A stretch of 64,000 bases of DNA from Bythopirellula polymerisocia (GCF_007860015.1 NZ_SJPS01000004.1:62001-126000), one strand, 5' to 3'; positions 27,819-38,278 are shown, counted from the stretch's first letter. Notes: generated by a model from the sequence alone, not told the origin. Made by a program: numbers and translations.

Positions 27819-27856
27819 AACCGGTTCAGTCTCTTGAGACTGGACCGGTTTTTTTA
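27819..27856 (+). terminator. Intrinsic terminator after fliC
   Basis: AACCGGTTCAGTCTC pairs with GAGACTGGACCGGTT (15 bp, one G-U pair, tiny loop), followed by seven Ts. It isolates fliC as its own transcript. Confidence 0.9.
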
Positions 27857-27960
27857 TTGGTTCGGAGCGTTTTCTCTGACCGATATATTCGATAGGGTCG
27901 TGCCCCAGCGAGTGCTAGCGGTACGCGCTATTGAAAACACTATAGTCTGAGCAACACATC

Positions 27961-30720
27961 ATGGGTCGCATCACATCGAATGTCGGATTGGTTAGCGGGC
28001 TACCGATCTCGGATATCGTCGACCAATTGATTCAGATTTCATCGACGCCTCGGAATATTCTGGCGAAGCGGACTGAGGACTTGCAAACTCAGCAAGTCGC
28101 CATCGGAACCCTCTCCGCAAAGCTCATCTCGATTCAATTCAGCCTCGGAAAGCTGACGAGCCCATCTTTGTACGCCGCGAAGAAGGCAACCTCAAGTGAT
28201 GCTACTGCACTGACGGCTACCGTTGCCGACAGCTCGAAATTGGTCAACTCGACCTATAGCTTTACACCCGTCCGTACGGCCTCGTCTCAGCAGCTAGTCA
28301 GCCAGAGATTCGACAGCAAAGACTCGAAATTCTCAGCTCAGAATTTCGAATTCCGCACCGGCGGGTTCGTCGACAAGGGAATCTCACTGGAGGAATTGAA
28401 TGGCGGATTGGGGGTGCGTCTGGGCCAGATTCGCATCACAGACAAGAGTGGCGAGAGCGACGTGATCGATCTAAGGTTTGCTGCCACGATCGATGATGTA
28501 CTGAATACGATCAATGCCAACTCTACAATCAATGTGACCGCCAAAACCGTGGGTGATACGATTCAATTGGTCGACAATACCGGCCAGTCGGGCACCTTGT
28601 CAGTGCAAGAAGTCAATAACGGCAAGACAGCACTTGATCTGGGGCTATCTGCAATAAGTGCCTCAGGCGCGACGTCCGTTGCAACGGGAAACGACGTGTT
28701 CTATTTGCACACCGGAACGCGTTTATCGAAACTGAACGACGGCACTGGCGTAAACTTCACCAACGATGTTGCTGAAGTCGATGATTTGGTTTTTGAATTT
28801 GCCGACGAATCGGGACCCATCGGACTCGACCTTTCGGGAGCGACCACGCTGGGAGATGTTGTCAACGCAATCAATGATTCCACGGATTTGGCAGGCAAAA
28901 TAACGGCAGCAATCTCCGCCGATGGCAACCGACTGGAACTAACCGATCTCACCAGTGGTGGTGGAACTTTTTCCGTGAGCAACGGCGTGCTGGGGACTGC
29001 TGCCGACGACCTTGGTCTAACTAAGGCCGCTATTGGAAACACGATATCGGGTGCAAGGCTCGTATCTGGACTCCGAGACACCCTGCTCTCTTCCCTCAAT
29101 GGTGGATCGGGTATTCAATCTCCTGGCAACCTGGAAATTACCAATCTTAATGGGGTCTTCTCAGTCATCGATCTGAGTGCTGCCGAAACACTCAGCGAAG
29201 TGATTGACGCTATCAATGGGCAGGCGACCGAGGTAACGGCTCAGCTCAGCGAGAATCGTGGCGGGATTGTCTTGACCGACAATTCAGAAGGCTCGACCAG
29301 CAATTTCATTGTGGCCAGCGAATCAGGCTCCACGATTGCCGAAGACCTAGGAATTGCCCACGATTCAGCCACAGCGGAAGTTGCAAGTGGAGTTCTCAAT
29401 CGTCAACTCGTGAGCGAAGCGACTCTGCTGACGTCGCTAAGGGGCGGCCGGGGCATCGCAACCCTCGGCGATATCACGATCACAGATACTGCAGGTGTGA
29501 AAAAAACGATTGACCTAAACCAGACTGATGCGGAAGTAAAGACACTTGGCGATGTCATTGCGAAGATCAACTCCTCGATACTAGGTGTGGAAGCACGAAT
29601 CAACGATACAGGTGATGGACTTATTCTCGTTGATACCGCCGGAGGAGCAGGGAAGATTACGGTAGTTGACACCAATGGCACCGTAGCAACCGATCTCAAT
29701 CTATTGGGATCGAGTGTTGAATTAGACATCAACGGAACTCCCACACAAGTTCTTGATGGGACATCGATCAATTCCTTTGCCATTGAGGAGGACGACACCC
29801 TCTCGGATATCGTCAAGAAAATCAACGATCTAGGCGCTGGAGTCACGGCCTCACTGCTGAATGACGGCCAGGGAGTTCGTTTGTCATTGACCGTCGATAG
29901 AACGGGAGCAGCTAACGCCTTACTGCTTGATTTCGATGAAGCGAATTTTCAATTCCAGGAGATAAGCAAGGCCCAGGACGCGCTTTTACAGTTTGGCACT
30001 GTGCAGGCTGGCGCTGGAGGCATTCTCGTGACTTCTGCCACGAACACCTTCAAGGAAGTCGTGAGTGGGTTGAACCTGAATATCCAGAAGGCGAGTTCGA
30101 CTCCCGTGAGTATCACCGTCGCCTCGAATGATACTGGCTTGGTAACCGCCGCCGAAGATTTCGTCGCTTCCTACAATGCACTTCGAGATGAACTCGAATC
30201 CCTCACGAGTTTCGACGAGACCGCTCAGACGACAGGTTTACTTTTTGGCACTGGTGAAGCACTGCGTGTCGATACGCAATTATCGCGATTGATCACAGAC
30301 CGTCATTTTGGGCTAGGGTCTTTTCAGACACTTGGCGAGGTCGGCATCAAAGTCAACCAGGACGGCAAATTGGAACTCGACAAAGCCAAGTTCCAGGAAG
30401 CCTACCAGAAAGATCCAACAGGGCTACAGACTTTTTTTGGAGACGACGAGAAGGGTGGAGTCGCTTCGAAGTTGGACACGGTAGTCGAGCAACTTACGGG
30501 CTTCACGTCTGGTTTACTGACCAATCGCACGAATTCACTTCAATCGACCATCGACAATAACAATGATCGCATCGCTCAGTTAGATGCCTTTCTAGAACGG
30601 CAGCGGGAAACGTTGCTACTGCAGTATGCCCAACTCGAGTCGATCCTTTCCAAATTCCAAGCAACGCAGTCTGCCCTCTCCGCGTTCTCACCAGTACCTC
30701 CCCTTGGCACTGTAGCGTAG
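27961..30720 (+). CDS. fliD: Oversized flagellar filament cap protein FliD
   Basis: 919 residues against about 450-500 for enteric FliD. The N-terminal GLVSGLPISDIVDQLIQI and C-terminal VTAAEDFVASYNALRDELESLTSFD ... LTGFTSGLLTNRTNSLQSTIDNNNDRIAQLDAFLERQRETLLLQYAQLESILSKFQATQSAL are diagnostic. At least four flagellin-IN-like modules start near residues 147, 258, 379 and 493, each opening LxGGxG, then IxITD, IDLS or equivalent, a DVxxxIN helix and LxLxD. FliD caps the growing filament and folds flagellin. Weak -24/-12-like TGCCCCAGCGAGTGC at 27901-27915 precedes it. Confidence 0.93.
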   Translation: MGRITSNVGLVSGLPISDIVDQLIQISSTPRNILAKRTEDLQTQQVAIGTLSAKLISIQFSLGKLTSPSLYAAKKATSSDATALTATVADSSKLVNSTYSFTPVRTASSQQLVSQRFDSKDSKFSAQNFEFRTGGFVDKGISLEELNGGLGVRLGQIRITDKSGESDVIDLRFAATIDDVLNTINANSTINVTAKTVGDTIQLVDNTGQSGTLSVQEVNNGKTALDLGLSAISASGATSVATGNDVFYLHTGTRLSKLNDGTGVNFTNDVAEVDDLVFEFADESGPIGLDLSGATTLGDVVNAINDSTDLAGKITAAISADGNRLELTDLTSGGGTFSVSNGVLGTAADDLGLTKAAIGNTISGARLVSGLRDTLLSSLNGGSGIQSPGNLEITNLNGVFSVIDLSAAETLSEVIDAINGQATEVTAQLSENRGGIVLTDNSEGSTSNFIVASESGSTIAEDLGIAHDSATAEVASGVLNRQLVSEATLLTSLRGGRGIATLGDITITDTAGVKKTIDLNQTDAEVKTLGDVIAKINSSILGVEARINDTGDGLILVDTAGGAGKITVVDTNGTVATDLNLLGSSVELDINGTPTQVLDGTSINSFAIEEDDTLSDIVKKINDLGAGVTASLLNDGQGVRLSLTVDRTGAANALLLDFDEANFQFQEISKAQDALLQFGTVQAGAGGILVTSATNTFKEVVSGLNLNIQKASSTPVSITVASNDTGLVTAAEDFVASYNALRDELESLTSFDETAQTTGLLFGTGEALRVDTQLSRLITDRHFGLGSFQTLGEVGIKVNQDGKLELDKAKFQEAYQKDPTGLQTFFGDDEKGGVASKLDTVVEQLTGFTSGLLTNRTNSLQSTIDNNNDRIAQLDAFLERQRETLLLQYAQLESILSKFQATQSALSAFSPVPPLGTVA

Positions 30721-30765
30721 AACAGTGCAAGCATCACACACAATAAACTCGGGCAAAAAGACATC

Positions 30766-31224
30766 ATGCAGCAACCAGGCCAAAACTATCTGGACAGTAA
30801 GATTCTCACCGCCTCGCAACCACGGTTGCAATTGATGTTGATCGAGGGTGCGGTTCGATTCGGCAAACAAGCTCAGCAGAGCTGGCAAGATGGCGCAGAG
30901 TTTGCGAGCATTGACCAGTCCTTGTCTCGTGTTGCTGAGATCCTCGAAGAACTGATTCGAAGTGCTGCGTCAGGAAAGACTGATCTCTCAGAACTTGTTG
31001 AGAATCACTATGCCTCCATCTATCGGGAATTAGCAAACTGTCGAATCAACCAAGCGGCTGACAAACTGGATGCGTGTCTCGAACTGCTCCAATATCATCG
31101 TGAGACCTGGAAGCAAGTTTGCCAGAAGCTTGAATCTGAGGTGATTCCCAAGCACTCGCCTGTCAAACCACACATCGCTTTAGATCAGTCTCAGGCTTGT
31201 GAGAGCTTCTCGCTCGAAGCATAG
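30766..31224 (+). CDS. fliS: Flagellar export chaperone FliS
   Basis: 152 residues, helical, with YLDSKILTASQPRLQLMLIEGAVRFGKQA at the start, matching FliS (which begins Y...I.TASP..L..MLYDGAI). The rest is compatible with its four-helix bundle (RVAEILEELIRSAASGKTDLSELVENHYASIYRELANCRI). FliS holds unpolymerised flagellin for export. It follows fliD by 45 nt, the usual order. Confidence 0.88.
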   Translation: MQQPGQNYLDSKILTASQPRLQLMLIEGAVRFGKQAQQSWQDGAEFASIDQSLSRVAEILEELIRSAASGKTDLSELVENHYASIYRELANCRINQAADKLDACLELLQYHRETWKQVCQKLESEVIPKHSPVKPHIALDQSQACESFSLEA

Positions 31225-31316
31225 TGCTATCGGGATCACTCCCGCCATTTGCTGTACCAAATGATGAGTCGCAACTAAACGCCCGGGAATGATTCACATC
31301 AGCCTCGGACGTTGTG

Positions 31317-31736
31317 CTAGATGACATTCTCGAAGTCGGCGTCATTTCCCACCTCCAATCCCATTGGGACGAAGTAGTTCTTGAAAACTAGCTGGCCTCC
31401 AGGGCCATCGCTGGATATTTCAGTAGTCACTGCTCCTGAAGTGCCACCCATGGTGAGTCCGGCAATTGTGACAGGAGTAGTACCCACGCTAACGTTCAGA
31501 TTAGTACCCAACCCCATGGAAACATTTGCTGTAGGATAGTCCATGTCGAGGGGATCGGTGTCATTCGGAAAACCAGCTAGATCCCAGTTGGTATCATTTT
31601 GCCAGATCTGCGAACCCGTGCCACCAACCCACTGAAATTCTGTAAAATCTGCTTCGAACTGCGCATGTATGGAACTGCTAAAAACTAGTACGGATAAGAT
31701 ACTACCCAACACAATAACAACATGGACCAGACGCAT
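31317..31736 (-). CDS. Short exported protein, autotransporter/PEP-like beta-strand type
   Basis: 139 residues with a signal peptide (MRLVHVVIVLGSILSVLVFSS, cleavage near IHAQ). FQWVGGTGSQIWQNDTNWDLAG resembles the opening repeat of planctomycete proteins with autotransporter-associated beta-strand or PEP-CTERM architecture, usually several hundred residues long. This copy stops soon after VGNDADFENVI, with no sorting signal or dockerin, so it may be truncated or a remnant. Confidence 0.5.
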   Translation of the reverse strand: MRLVHVVIVLGSILSVLVFSSSIHAQFEADFTEFQWVGGTGSQIWQNDTNWDLAGFPNDTDPLDMDYPTANVSMGLGTNLNVSVGTTPVTIAGLTMGGTSGAVTTEISSDGPGGQLVFKNYFVPMGLEVGNDADFENVI

Positions 31737-32429
31737 TTGATCTCTTTCTGAACAAGATTACGGATTAGAGTGACACCTTCGCACTACGAAAGTTCAAGTC
31801 GACGATGAGTAGTCATCAGACAAGAAGAATGCAGAACCGATGAGAAAAAGCACAAGTAGCTTTTCATCCTAACGAGCCAGGAGACGGTGTCAAAGGTTTG
31901 ACTAGCACTTAAATGCATTATTTGAGGATTAGCAGTCTCACTTGCTCCTTAAAAACGCTAGGCACTTTCTTCTCGTTGCAAAATCACTCTTGTAGACCTG
32001 AGGATCGGCAAAACGACAACAACTTCACCGATGAGAATCGATACCTAAACGCTACTCTAGACTAATAGCTCTTCACTCAGACAGTACAATTGTTTCCTCG
32101 CTGGGTTCGAGGCAACCCATTCCAAATAGGTGACAATAACAATCGTTGGAAGCGAGCACATTATGCTCCGCTCTCCTGCCGGCATGGCCATACTTGTTCT
32201 CGGTACTATGATTTTCTGCAACACCAGAGGGGCAATTCCCTCGCCACGTTATCCGCAACAATTGCGTCGAGAATTACAAAAACTGCGCTAATGACAGATC
32301 GCTGATAGCATACGCCAATCGTCGACGCTAAAATGAGTACCCATAGGCGTGCTCAACCCATGAAGTAAACTTCTTTTCGCCAAAAGCTAATCGAATAATT
32401 TGACATTTGAACCAATAGAGGACTTTTCG
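31737..32429. other. Long intergenic region before the sugar ABC operon
   Basis: About 690 bases, the longest unassigned gap. It must contain the promoter of the ABC operon, but I found no convincing -35/-10 pair, riboswitch or operator. A minus-strand 62-codon ORF at 32073-32261 lacks support. No regulator gene is encoded here. Confidence 0.35.
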
Positions 32430-33458
32430 ATGATCCCCCGATGTCACTTTTACCTGAGTTCTTCATTTGCCGTTTTTCTGGTATTCACTCTTTTGTTCGC
32501 CAACGTAGTCGGGTGTTCTTCTCACAAAGCTGGACCTGATCACAACACGGACGCATATGCCAATGAAGCCCAAATCGATGCAACAGGTGATAACCGGAGA
32601 ATTGCCGTTGTCATTTCAACATTGAACAATCCGTGGTTCGTTGTGTTAGGCGAAAGCGCTCGTGATCGAGCACTCGAGCTTGGCTACGAAGCGACCATGT
32701 TTGACTCGCAAAATGATGCCTCCAAAGAGGCTGCCCACTTCGACAACGTGATTGCTGCCGATTACGAAGCAATTATTTTTAATCCGACCGATGCGGACGG
32801 TTCTGTAGCGAATGTCAAGCGTGCGAAGAAAGCTGGCATCCCAGTCTTCTGCATTGATCGTGAAATAAACTCTACCGATACCGCTACTGCGCAATTGTTG
32901 TCCGACAACTTTTCCGGCTGCGTCGAGCTGGGAAAGTACTTCGTCGAACAAGTCGGCAAGAAAGGAAACTACGTTGAATTGCTGGGGCTGGTCGGAGACA
33001 ACAATACTTGGAATCGATCAAAAGGGTTTCATAGCGTGGTGGATCGGTACGAAGGCCTGAAGATGGTCGCTCAGCAACCCGCCGACTTTGATCGAAATAA
33101 GGCATTAGAAGTGATGGAATCCATGCTACAGTCGCACGATGATATTTCGGCTGTATTCTGTGGAAACGATGCCATGGCAATGGGGGCGTATCAGGCGTTG
33201 CTAGGAGCGGGGAAAGCCGCTCAAGTCAAGATATTCGGCTACGACGGATCAGCTGATGTCGTGCAAGCCATCGCTGATGAGAAGATCACAGCAACCGTGA
33301 TGCAATATCCCAAACTGATGGCAATAGAGGCGGCGGAATTCGCACACGAATATCTGGCCAATGGAAAACGCGACTTCCCTCAGAAAATTCCCGTAAACGT
33401 CGATCTTGTCAGCGCCGAGAATATCGACGAGTTTGTCGGCTTTGGGAAGAAAAATTGA
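32430..33458 (+). CDS. Sugar ABC transporter substrate-binding lipoprotein (RbsB-like)
   Basis: 342 residues. The signal peptide ends in a lipobox, LLFANVVGC, with Cys29 as the lipid anchor. The periplasmic-binding-protein fold of the ribose/galactose class follows: [32 protein letters not shown], then [42 protein letters not shown] and [14 protein letters not shown]. It delivers a sugar, probably a pentose or related monosaccharide, to the RbsA/RbsC-type proteins encoded downstream. A GAGG lies before the ATG at 32430. Confidence 0.92.
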   Translation: MIPRCHFYLSSSFAVFLVFTLLFANVVGCSSHKAGPDHNTDAYANEAQIDATGDNRRIAVVISTLNNPWFVVLGESARDRALELGYEATMFDSQNDASKEAAHFDNVIAADYEAIIFNPTDADGSVANVKRAKKAGIPVFCIDREINSTDTATAQLLSDNFSGCVELGKYFVEQVGKKGNYVELLGLVGDNNTWNRSKGFHSVVDRYEGLKMVAQQPADFDRNKALEVMESMLQSHDDISAVFCGNDAMAMGAYQALLGAGKAAQVKIFGYDGSADVVQAIADEKITATVMQYPKLMAIEAAEFAHEYLANGKRDFPQKIPVNVDLVSAENIDEFVGFGKKN

Positions 33459-34156
33459 TGAAGCTGCTAAAACCCATTCGGCTGGCAATTTGCGCTGTGG
33501 CGGCGGGCATATTGCTCTACTTTTTTCCGTTGGTCCGAATTCGCAAACTCGGATCAGCCGCCACTCCTGGTTTGGTTTCGAATACTCAATCGGAACCTGA
33601 GATCGCCGCCCCAAACGGTACGCCGCCGCCTCAGATCACTACGTTTGTTGAAACACTGTGGAGCGAACGACTTCCCCAGGCCGCCGGAAATGCAGCATCC
33701 GTTGACGACGTACTTGCGATGGCCGCAACGGATGCCGACCGTGCGCGTAGTGAGTTCGGTCGAGAAGTGGGACTGGGGGGGCCAACATTCCTGTTTCTGC
33801 GAGGACGCGGTCGAATCGAAAGCTTCAATGAGGACGAATGCCACCTGATCATCGAGGGTCAAAAGCAAAGTGTAACTCTCGAGATCGGTATTTTATTGGG
33901 CAACGCCGTTCGTGATGCGACCGGACTGGTGAGCATCGGCGAGTTCCCCAACTCGCAGGAGTTCAATCGGTTGTCGGCGGAGTTAAACCAGCGCTGCGAA
34001 TCGGAAGTGATAAGCCCCGTTCGCGACTCCCTGGCCGTGGGAGCCCTCGTAGAGTTTGTCGGGTGTGGAGAAGTCCGCAAGAATAACGATTTTGATCCAC
34101 TCAGACTGGTTCCCATTCAGTTGAACGCAATGAAGCCAGCGGAGTCGACTGAATGA
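33458..34156 (+). CDS. DUF2291 family protein of sugar ABC operons
   Basis: 232 residues with one N-terminal transmembrane segment (about 7-25), then FVETLWSERLPQAAGNAASVDDVLAMAATDADRARSEFG and GRGRIESFNEDECHLII, and near the end FVGCGEVRKNNDFDPLRLVPIQL. This is the pattern of DUF2291, a family of envelope proteins found with ribose-type ABC transporters and of unknown role. The ATG at 33458 overlaps the upstream stop by one base; a TTG three bases earlier is less likely. Clearly co-translated with its neighbours. Confidence 0.85.
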   Translation: MKLLKPIRLAICAVAAGILLYFFPLVRIRKLGSAATPGLVSNTQSEPEIAAPNGTPPPQITTFVETLWSERLPQAAGNAASVDDVLAMAATDADRARSEFGREVGLGGPTFLFLRGRGRIESFNEDECHLIIEGQKQSVTLEIGILLGNAVRDATGLVSIGEFPNSQEFNRLSAELNQRCESEVISPVRDSLAVGALVEFVGCGEVRKNNDFDPLRLVPIQLNAMKPAESTE

Positions 34157-35706
34157 ACGTGGCATCGCCAACTGCGACACCGGTTCTATCGGGCCGTGGC
34201 ATTGTCAAAAAGTTTCCTGGCGTGCTGGCACTTGACCGTGTGGACTTTGATCTTAATGCCGGTGAAGTTCATGGATTGATTGGGGAGAATGGGGCTGGAA
34301 AAACGACATTGATGCACATCCTCGCCGGAGCGCTGCAACCAACCGAAGGTGAGATTCTATTAGATGGCCAATTAGTTCATTTCGCCAATGCCAGACAAGC
34401 ACTGAAACAACGCATCTGTATCGTCTATCAAGAACTCAATCTGATCCCCTATTTGTCGGTCGCAGAAAACGTCTTTCTCGGGCGCGAGGTAGTCGGTACC
34501 ACTGGGCTGATCGATGCCAAATCGCAAAACCTACGTTGCAAGGAACTGCTCGCACTACTCGACCCGTCTATCGATCCACGCGCCCAAGTGAACACACTTC
34601 GAGTCGGCCAGCAGCAGATCGTTGAGATTGCCAAGGCGTTAAACGCCCAGGCTCGCGTTATTTTCATGGACGAACCGACTTCGGCGATCAGCGATTCCGA
34701 AGTCGAGGTACTATTCAAACTGATCGAATCCTTGCGGAGGGAGGGAATCGCAATCGTCTATGTCTCGCACAAATTGGATGAACTCCTACGCATCACTGAT
34801 CGGATCACGGTCCTGCGCGACGGCAAGTATGTCGACACCCTAGTGACAGGCGATACTCAGCAGGAAACGATTGTTCGTCTGATGGTAGGTCGTGATCTAA
34901 GCGACATGTACGTTCAAAACGTTTCGGAGATCGGCGAAGAAGTCCTGCGATTAGACTCGCTCAGTCAGCGATCGGACATCGGCGAACACTTGCTGGTCGA
35001 AGATGTATCCCTTTCTGTTGCCGCCGGCGAAGTGCTGGGAATCTTCGGTCTGATGGGGGCTGGACGTACAGAACTTCTGGAATCCATCTTCGGACTTCAT
35101 CCGAAATCGACGAGTGGATCGGTCTCTATCCATGGCAAACGCTGTGACCTTCGCTCACCCGCAGCCGCGATGGGACATGGCATTGGACTCGTGCCCGAAG
35201 ATCGAAAGAAGCAAGGCTTGGTTATGGGAATGAGTGTCGAGAACAACATTAGTTTGTCGAACATAGGCCTCATTGAATCCTATGCGTTGCTCAGTCGACG
35301 GCTAGAGAAACAGCATGCCGAATCCTATATCAAACAATTGTCGATCAAAACGCCATCGATGCGTCAGAAGGCAAGTGTCTTGAGCGGCGGAAACCAACAA
35401 AAAGTTGTGTTGAGCAGAGTGCTCAGTACAATTCCCCGCGTACTGCTACTCGACGAACCGACTCGCGGAATCGATATTAACGCCAAGCGCGAAATCTACG
35501 CACTTGTCGATCAATTGAAACAACAGGGCTTGGCAATTGTCGTTGTGTCATCAGAACTTCCCGAACTTTTGGGCATATCGGATCGAATCATGGTCATGTG
35601 CGAAGGCCGAAAGACGGCTGAGTTCAGCCGAGAACAGGCGAACGAAGAAAATCTGATGCAGGCCGCTGTACCTGGTTTTCAGGCGGAGACAACGAATTAT
35701 GCATAA
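34153..35706 (+). CDS. Sugar ABC transporter ATP-binding protein (RbsA-like)
   Basis: 517 residues with two ABC domains. Domain 1 has Walker A GENGAGKTT (about residue 40), signature LRVGQQQIVEIAKAL and Walker B VIFMDEPTSAI. Domain 2 has the degenerate Walker A GLMGAGRTELL typical of RbsA/MglA, the signature LSGGNQQKVVLSRVL and LLLDEPTRGID. It energises uptake through the permease encoded next. It overlaps the previous stop by ATGA and the permease start by 8 nt, so it is tightly coupled. Confidence 0.95.
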   Translation: MNVASPTATPVLSGRGIVKKFPGVLALDRVDFDLNAGEVHGLIGENGAGKTTLMHILAGALQPTEGEILLDGQLVHFANARQALKQRICIVYQELNLIPYLSVAENVFLGREVVGTTGLIDAKSQNLRCKELLALLDPSIDPRAQVNTLRVGQQQIVEIAKALNAQARVIFMDEPTSAISDSEVEVLFKLIESLRREGIAIVYVSHKLDELLRITDRITVLRDGKYVDTLVTGDTQQETIVRLMVGRDLSDMYVQNVSEIGEEVLRLDSLSQRSDIGEHLLVEDVSLSVAAGEVLGIFGLMGAGRTELLESIFGLHPKSTSGSVSIHGKRCDLRSPAAAMGHGIGLVPEDRKKQGLVMGMSVENNISLSNIGLIESYALLSRRLEKQHAESYIKQLSIKTPSMRQKASVLSGGNQQKVVLSRVLSTIPRVLLLDEPTRGIDINAKREIYALVDQLKQQGLAIVVVSSELPELLGISDRIMVMCEGRKTAEFSREQANEENLMQAAVPGFQAETTNYA

Positions 35707-36685
35707 GTCTTCGAAAGACTTGGTGAAATGTATCAGTCGGTTCCAATCGCTGCTGGTGCTGGTGCTGATGGTTATCGCTATCAGTTTGCTTTCCGATCGG
35801 TTCCTAACAGCCGCCAACGGCTGGAATATCATGCGGCAAATTTCAGTGAACGTTTGTCTGTCGATTGGCATGACAATGATCATCATCGCAGGGGGCATTG
35901 ATTTGTCGGTGGGGTCAATACTCGCGCTGGCTGGAGCGGTCACCGCTGGGCTGATCAAGTCTCCGGTGCCGATTCCTTGGTTGGGTATTGAATTGGATTT
36001 TACCCTGGCCGGTGCCATGATCGCAGGGATCGCCGTCGGCATGCTGCTGGGGTGGTTCAACGGCCAGATGATCACTCGCGTTCGTATACCACCGTTTGTT
36101 GCCACGCTCGGCATGCTCAGCATCGCCCGCGGCCTGACAATGCTGTGGACAAAAGGCTTCCCAATTACCGGCCTTGGGTCGTCGTTTGCTATCATTGGAA
36201 CGGCGAACTTTCTGGGGGCACCTGTTCCGGTTTGGATCTCGGGGTTATTGGTGCTCCTGTTTATTGTCGTCACAAAAAAGACGCGATTCGGTCGCTACAT
36301 CTATGCGGTCGGAGGGAACGAGCAGGCCTCGCGACTTTCCGGTTTAGATGTCGATCGAATCAAGTTGTGGGTCTACACGATTGCTGGCGGCTTGTCGGCG
36401 GTCGCCGGTCTGATCGCAACCTCACGACTTGACTCTGCCCAACCCAATGCTGGCATCGGCTACGAGCTAGATAGCATTGCGGCGGTGGTCATTGGTGGCA
36501 CGTCACTATCCGGCGGACAAGGTTCAATCTGGGGAACCGTACTTGGTTGCCTGATCATCGGTGTTCTGAATAGCGGATTGGTTCTTTTGGATGTCTCTCC
36601 GTTTTGGCAACAGGTGGTCAAAGGAATCGTGATTCTGATGGCTGTGGCCATTGATCGTTTAAGAAACCGAGGAGAAGATCAGTGA
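35699..36685 (+). CDS. Sugar ABC transporter permease (RbsC-like)
   Basis: 328 residues, about 8-10 membrane segments. GMTMIIIAGGIDLSVGSILALAGAVTAGL is the hallmark of the RbsC/XylH/AraH permeases. GQMITRVRIPPFVATLGMLSIARGL, AVGGNEQASRLSGLDVDRIKLWVY and DSIAAVVIGGTSLSGGQGSIWGTVLG complete the family pattern. Last gene of the four-gene transporter operon; the secreted Sde182-like gene follows 128 nt later. Confidence 0.95.
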   Translation: MHKSSKDLVKCISRFQSLLVLVLMVIAISLLSDRFLTAANGWNIMRQISVNVCLSIGMTMIIIAGGIDLSVGSILALAGAVTAGLIKSPVPIPWLGIELDFTLAGAMIAGIAVGMLLGWFNGQMITRVRIPPFVATLGMLSIARGLTMLWTKGFPITGLGSSFAIIGTANFLGAPVPVWISGLLVLLFIVVTKKTRFGRYIYAVGGNEQASRLSGLDVDRIKLWVYTIAGGLSAVAGLIATSRLDSAQPNAGIGYELDSIAAVVIGGTSLSGGQGSIWGTVLGCLIIGVLNSGLVLLDVSPFWQQVVKGIVILMAVAIDRLRNRGEDQ

Positions 36686-36813
36686 GCTTTTTAGCGAAAC
36701 CTGATAATGCTGATTTTTGTATCAATGACAACTCTTACTCGACTTTACCGAGCGAATGAATCACAGCCAGTTTAAGTAGCACACAACGATCTACTCTTAT
36801 CAAACTAATTCCT

Positions 36814-38250
36814 ATGAAAACGCATCTGACTTTTTGCCTGCTTGTTGTTCCCTTTCTGAACGCTTGCTCCTTCTCGTTCGCCGTGGAACCAAAACCACGA
36901 GTGTTTGTCCTCACTGACATAGAAAATGAACCCGACGACGCGCAATCCATGGTTCGCTTTCTCACTTACGCAAATCAGTTTGACATCGAAGGGCTGGTTG
37001 CCACGACCTCAATTCACCAACAAAATAAAACAGCCGCTTGGCGAATCAAGGAGATTGTCGAGGCCTACGGCCTGGTGCAGGCTAATCTACTCTTGCATGA
37101 ACCGGACTACCCGACTGCGAAATACCTATTATCTGTTATTCGTGAAGGGCGACCCGATTATGGCATGAATGCCGTGGGAGAGGGGAAAGATTCCACCGGT
37201 TCTGAACTTCTCATCTCGGCTGTCGATCGCGACGACCATCGACCGCTCTGGGTTCCAGTTTGGGGTGGGCCAAATGTACTCGCCCAGGCGCTCTGGAAAG
37301 TACGAGCCACCCGCTCGCCTGAAGCACTCGCCAAGTTCGTCGCAAAACTCCGCGTTTACACGATCTCGGATCAGGACAATAGTGGGCCGTGGATCCGTAA
37401 GACGTTTCCTGATCTTTTCTACATCGCTAGCCCCGGTATGCACGCGGGAGGGGCCTATCACTACGCCACCTGGAGTGGAATTAGCGGCGACAAGTTCCAC
37501 GGCCGCTTTACAGGAGCTGACTTCAGCCTCGTGGACAATGAATGGCTCGATCGGAATATCCGCCACAACAAAGGCCCGCTGGGTGCACAGCACCCACACA
37601 CTGAATACCTGATGGAAGGCGACACGCCGAGCTTTCTCGGCCTTGTCTCCAACGGCCTAAACTCGCCCGATAATCCAAACTGGGGCGGCTGGGGTGGTCG
37701 CTACGAGTTCTACACTCCGCGGATGCAAAAGTGGTTCCAGGAACCTGAGACTCGCCCGTTTTGGACGAACGCGGTCGACGAAGTCCGAGGTTTCGACGAC
37801 AACTGGCACACCAGCAATCACGCGACGATCTGGCGTTGGCGATCGGCTTACCAGAACGACTTTGCCGCACGCATCGACTGGACAATCAAACCTTATGATC
37901 AGGCGAACCACCCGCCCGTCGTGAAACTCGCCCAATCTACCGAACTCACAGCCAAACAGGGCGAAATCGTCCCACTTAGCGCCGAAGGCACCACGGATCC
38001 CGACGGCGATGGGATCTACTACAAGTGGTTCTATTACGGTGAGGTCGGCACTTTTACAACCTCCAATGCTCGCACCGGTCAGCCACTCGAAATCAAGAAC
38101 TCTGACCAACAGAAGGCGTCATTCACCGTTCCGGACGGCCGTGTCATGTCCCCCGGCACTGGCACTATGCACATCATTCTGGCCGTCACCGACGACGGCA
38201 CCCCGCAGCTCACTCGCTACCGACGCGTGATTGTTACCGTAGCTCCATAA
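36814..38250 (+). CDS. Secreted Sde182-like (DUF1593) nucleoside-hydrolase-like protein 1
   Basis: 478 residues. Signal peptide at about 1-24. [39 protein letters not shown] is the N-terminal nucleoside-hydrolase-like domain, which keeps an acidic cluster (DIENEPDD) where true hydrolases have DxDxxx[45 protein letters not shown] and [23 protein letters not shown] are hallmarks of Sde182/DUF1593. A C-terminal Ig-like domain ([25 protein letters not shown], ending RVIVTVAP) completes it. The family includes cellulose-binding proteins of polysaccharide degraders; the enzymatic activity is not established. Confidence 0.88.
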   Translation: MKTHLTFCLLVVPFLNACSFSFAVEPKPRVFVLTDIENEPDDAQSMVRFLTYANQFDIEGLVATTSIHQQNKTAAWRIKEIVEAYGLVQANLLLHEPDYPTAKYLLSVIREGRPDYGMNAVGEGKDSTGSELLISAVDRDDHRPLWVPVWGGPNVLAQALWKVRATRSPEALAKFVAKLRVYTISDQDNSGPWIRKTFPDLFYIASPGMHAGGAYHYATWSGISGDKFHGRFTGADFSLVDNEWLDRNIRHNKGPLGAQHPHTEYLMEGDTPSFLGLVSNGLNSPDNPNWGGWGGRYEFYTPRMQKWFQEPETRPFWTNAVDEVRGFDDNWHTSNHATIWRWRSAYQNDFAARIDWTIKPYDQANHPPVVKLAQSTELTAKQGEIVPLSAEGTTDPDGDGIYYKWFYYGEVGTFTTSNARTGQPLEIKNSDQQKASFTVPDGRVMSPGTGTMHIILAVTDDGTPQLTRYRRVIVTVAP

Positions 38251-38278
38251 ACTCTTTTCGCCACAACTTGGAATCCAA

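Noticed and set aside
32073..32261. 62-codon minus-strand ORF in the long gap before the ABC operon
   Set aside because: No SD, no recognisable domain and high Cys/His by chance composition.
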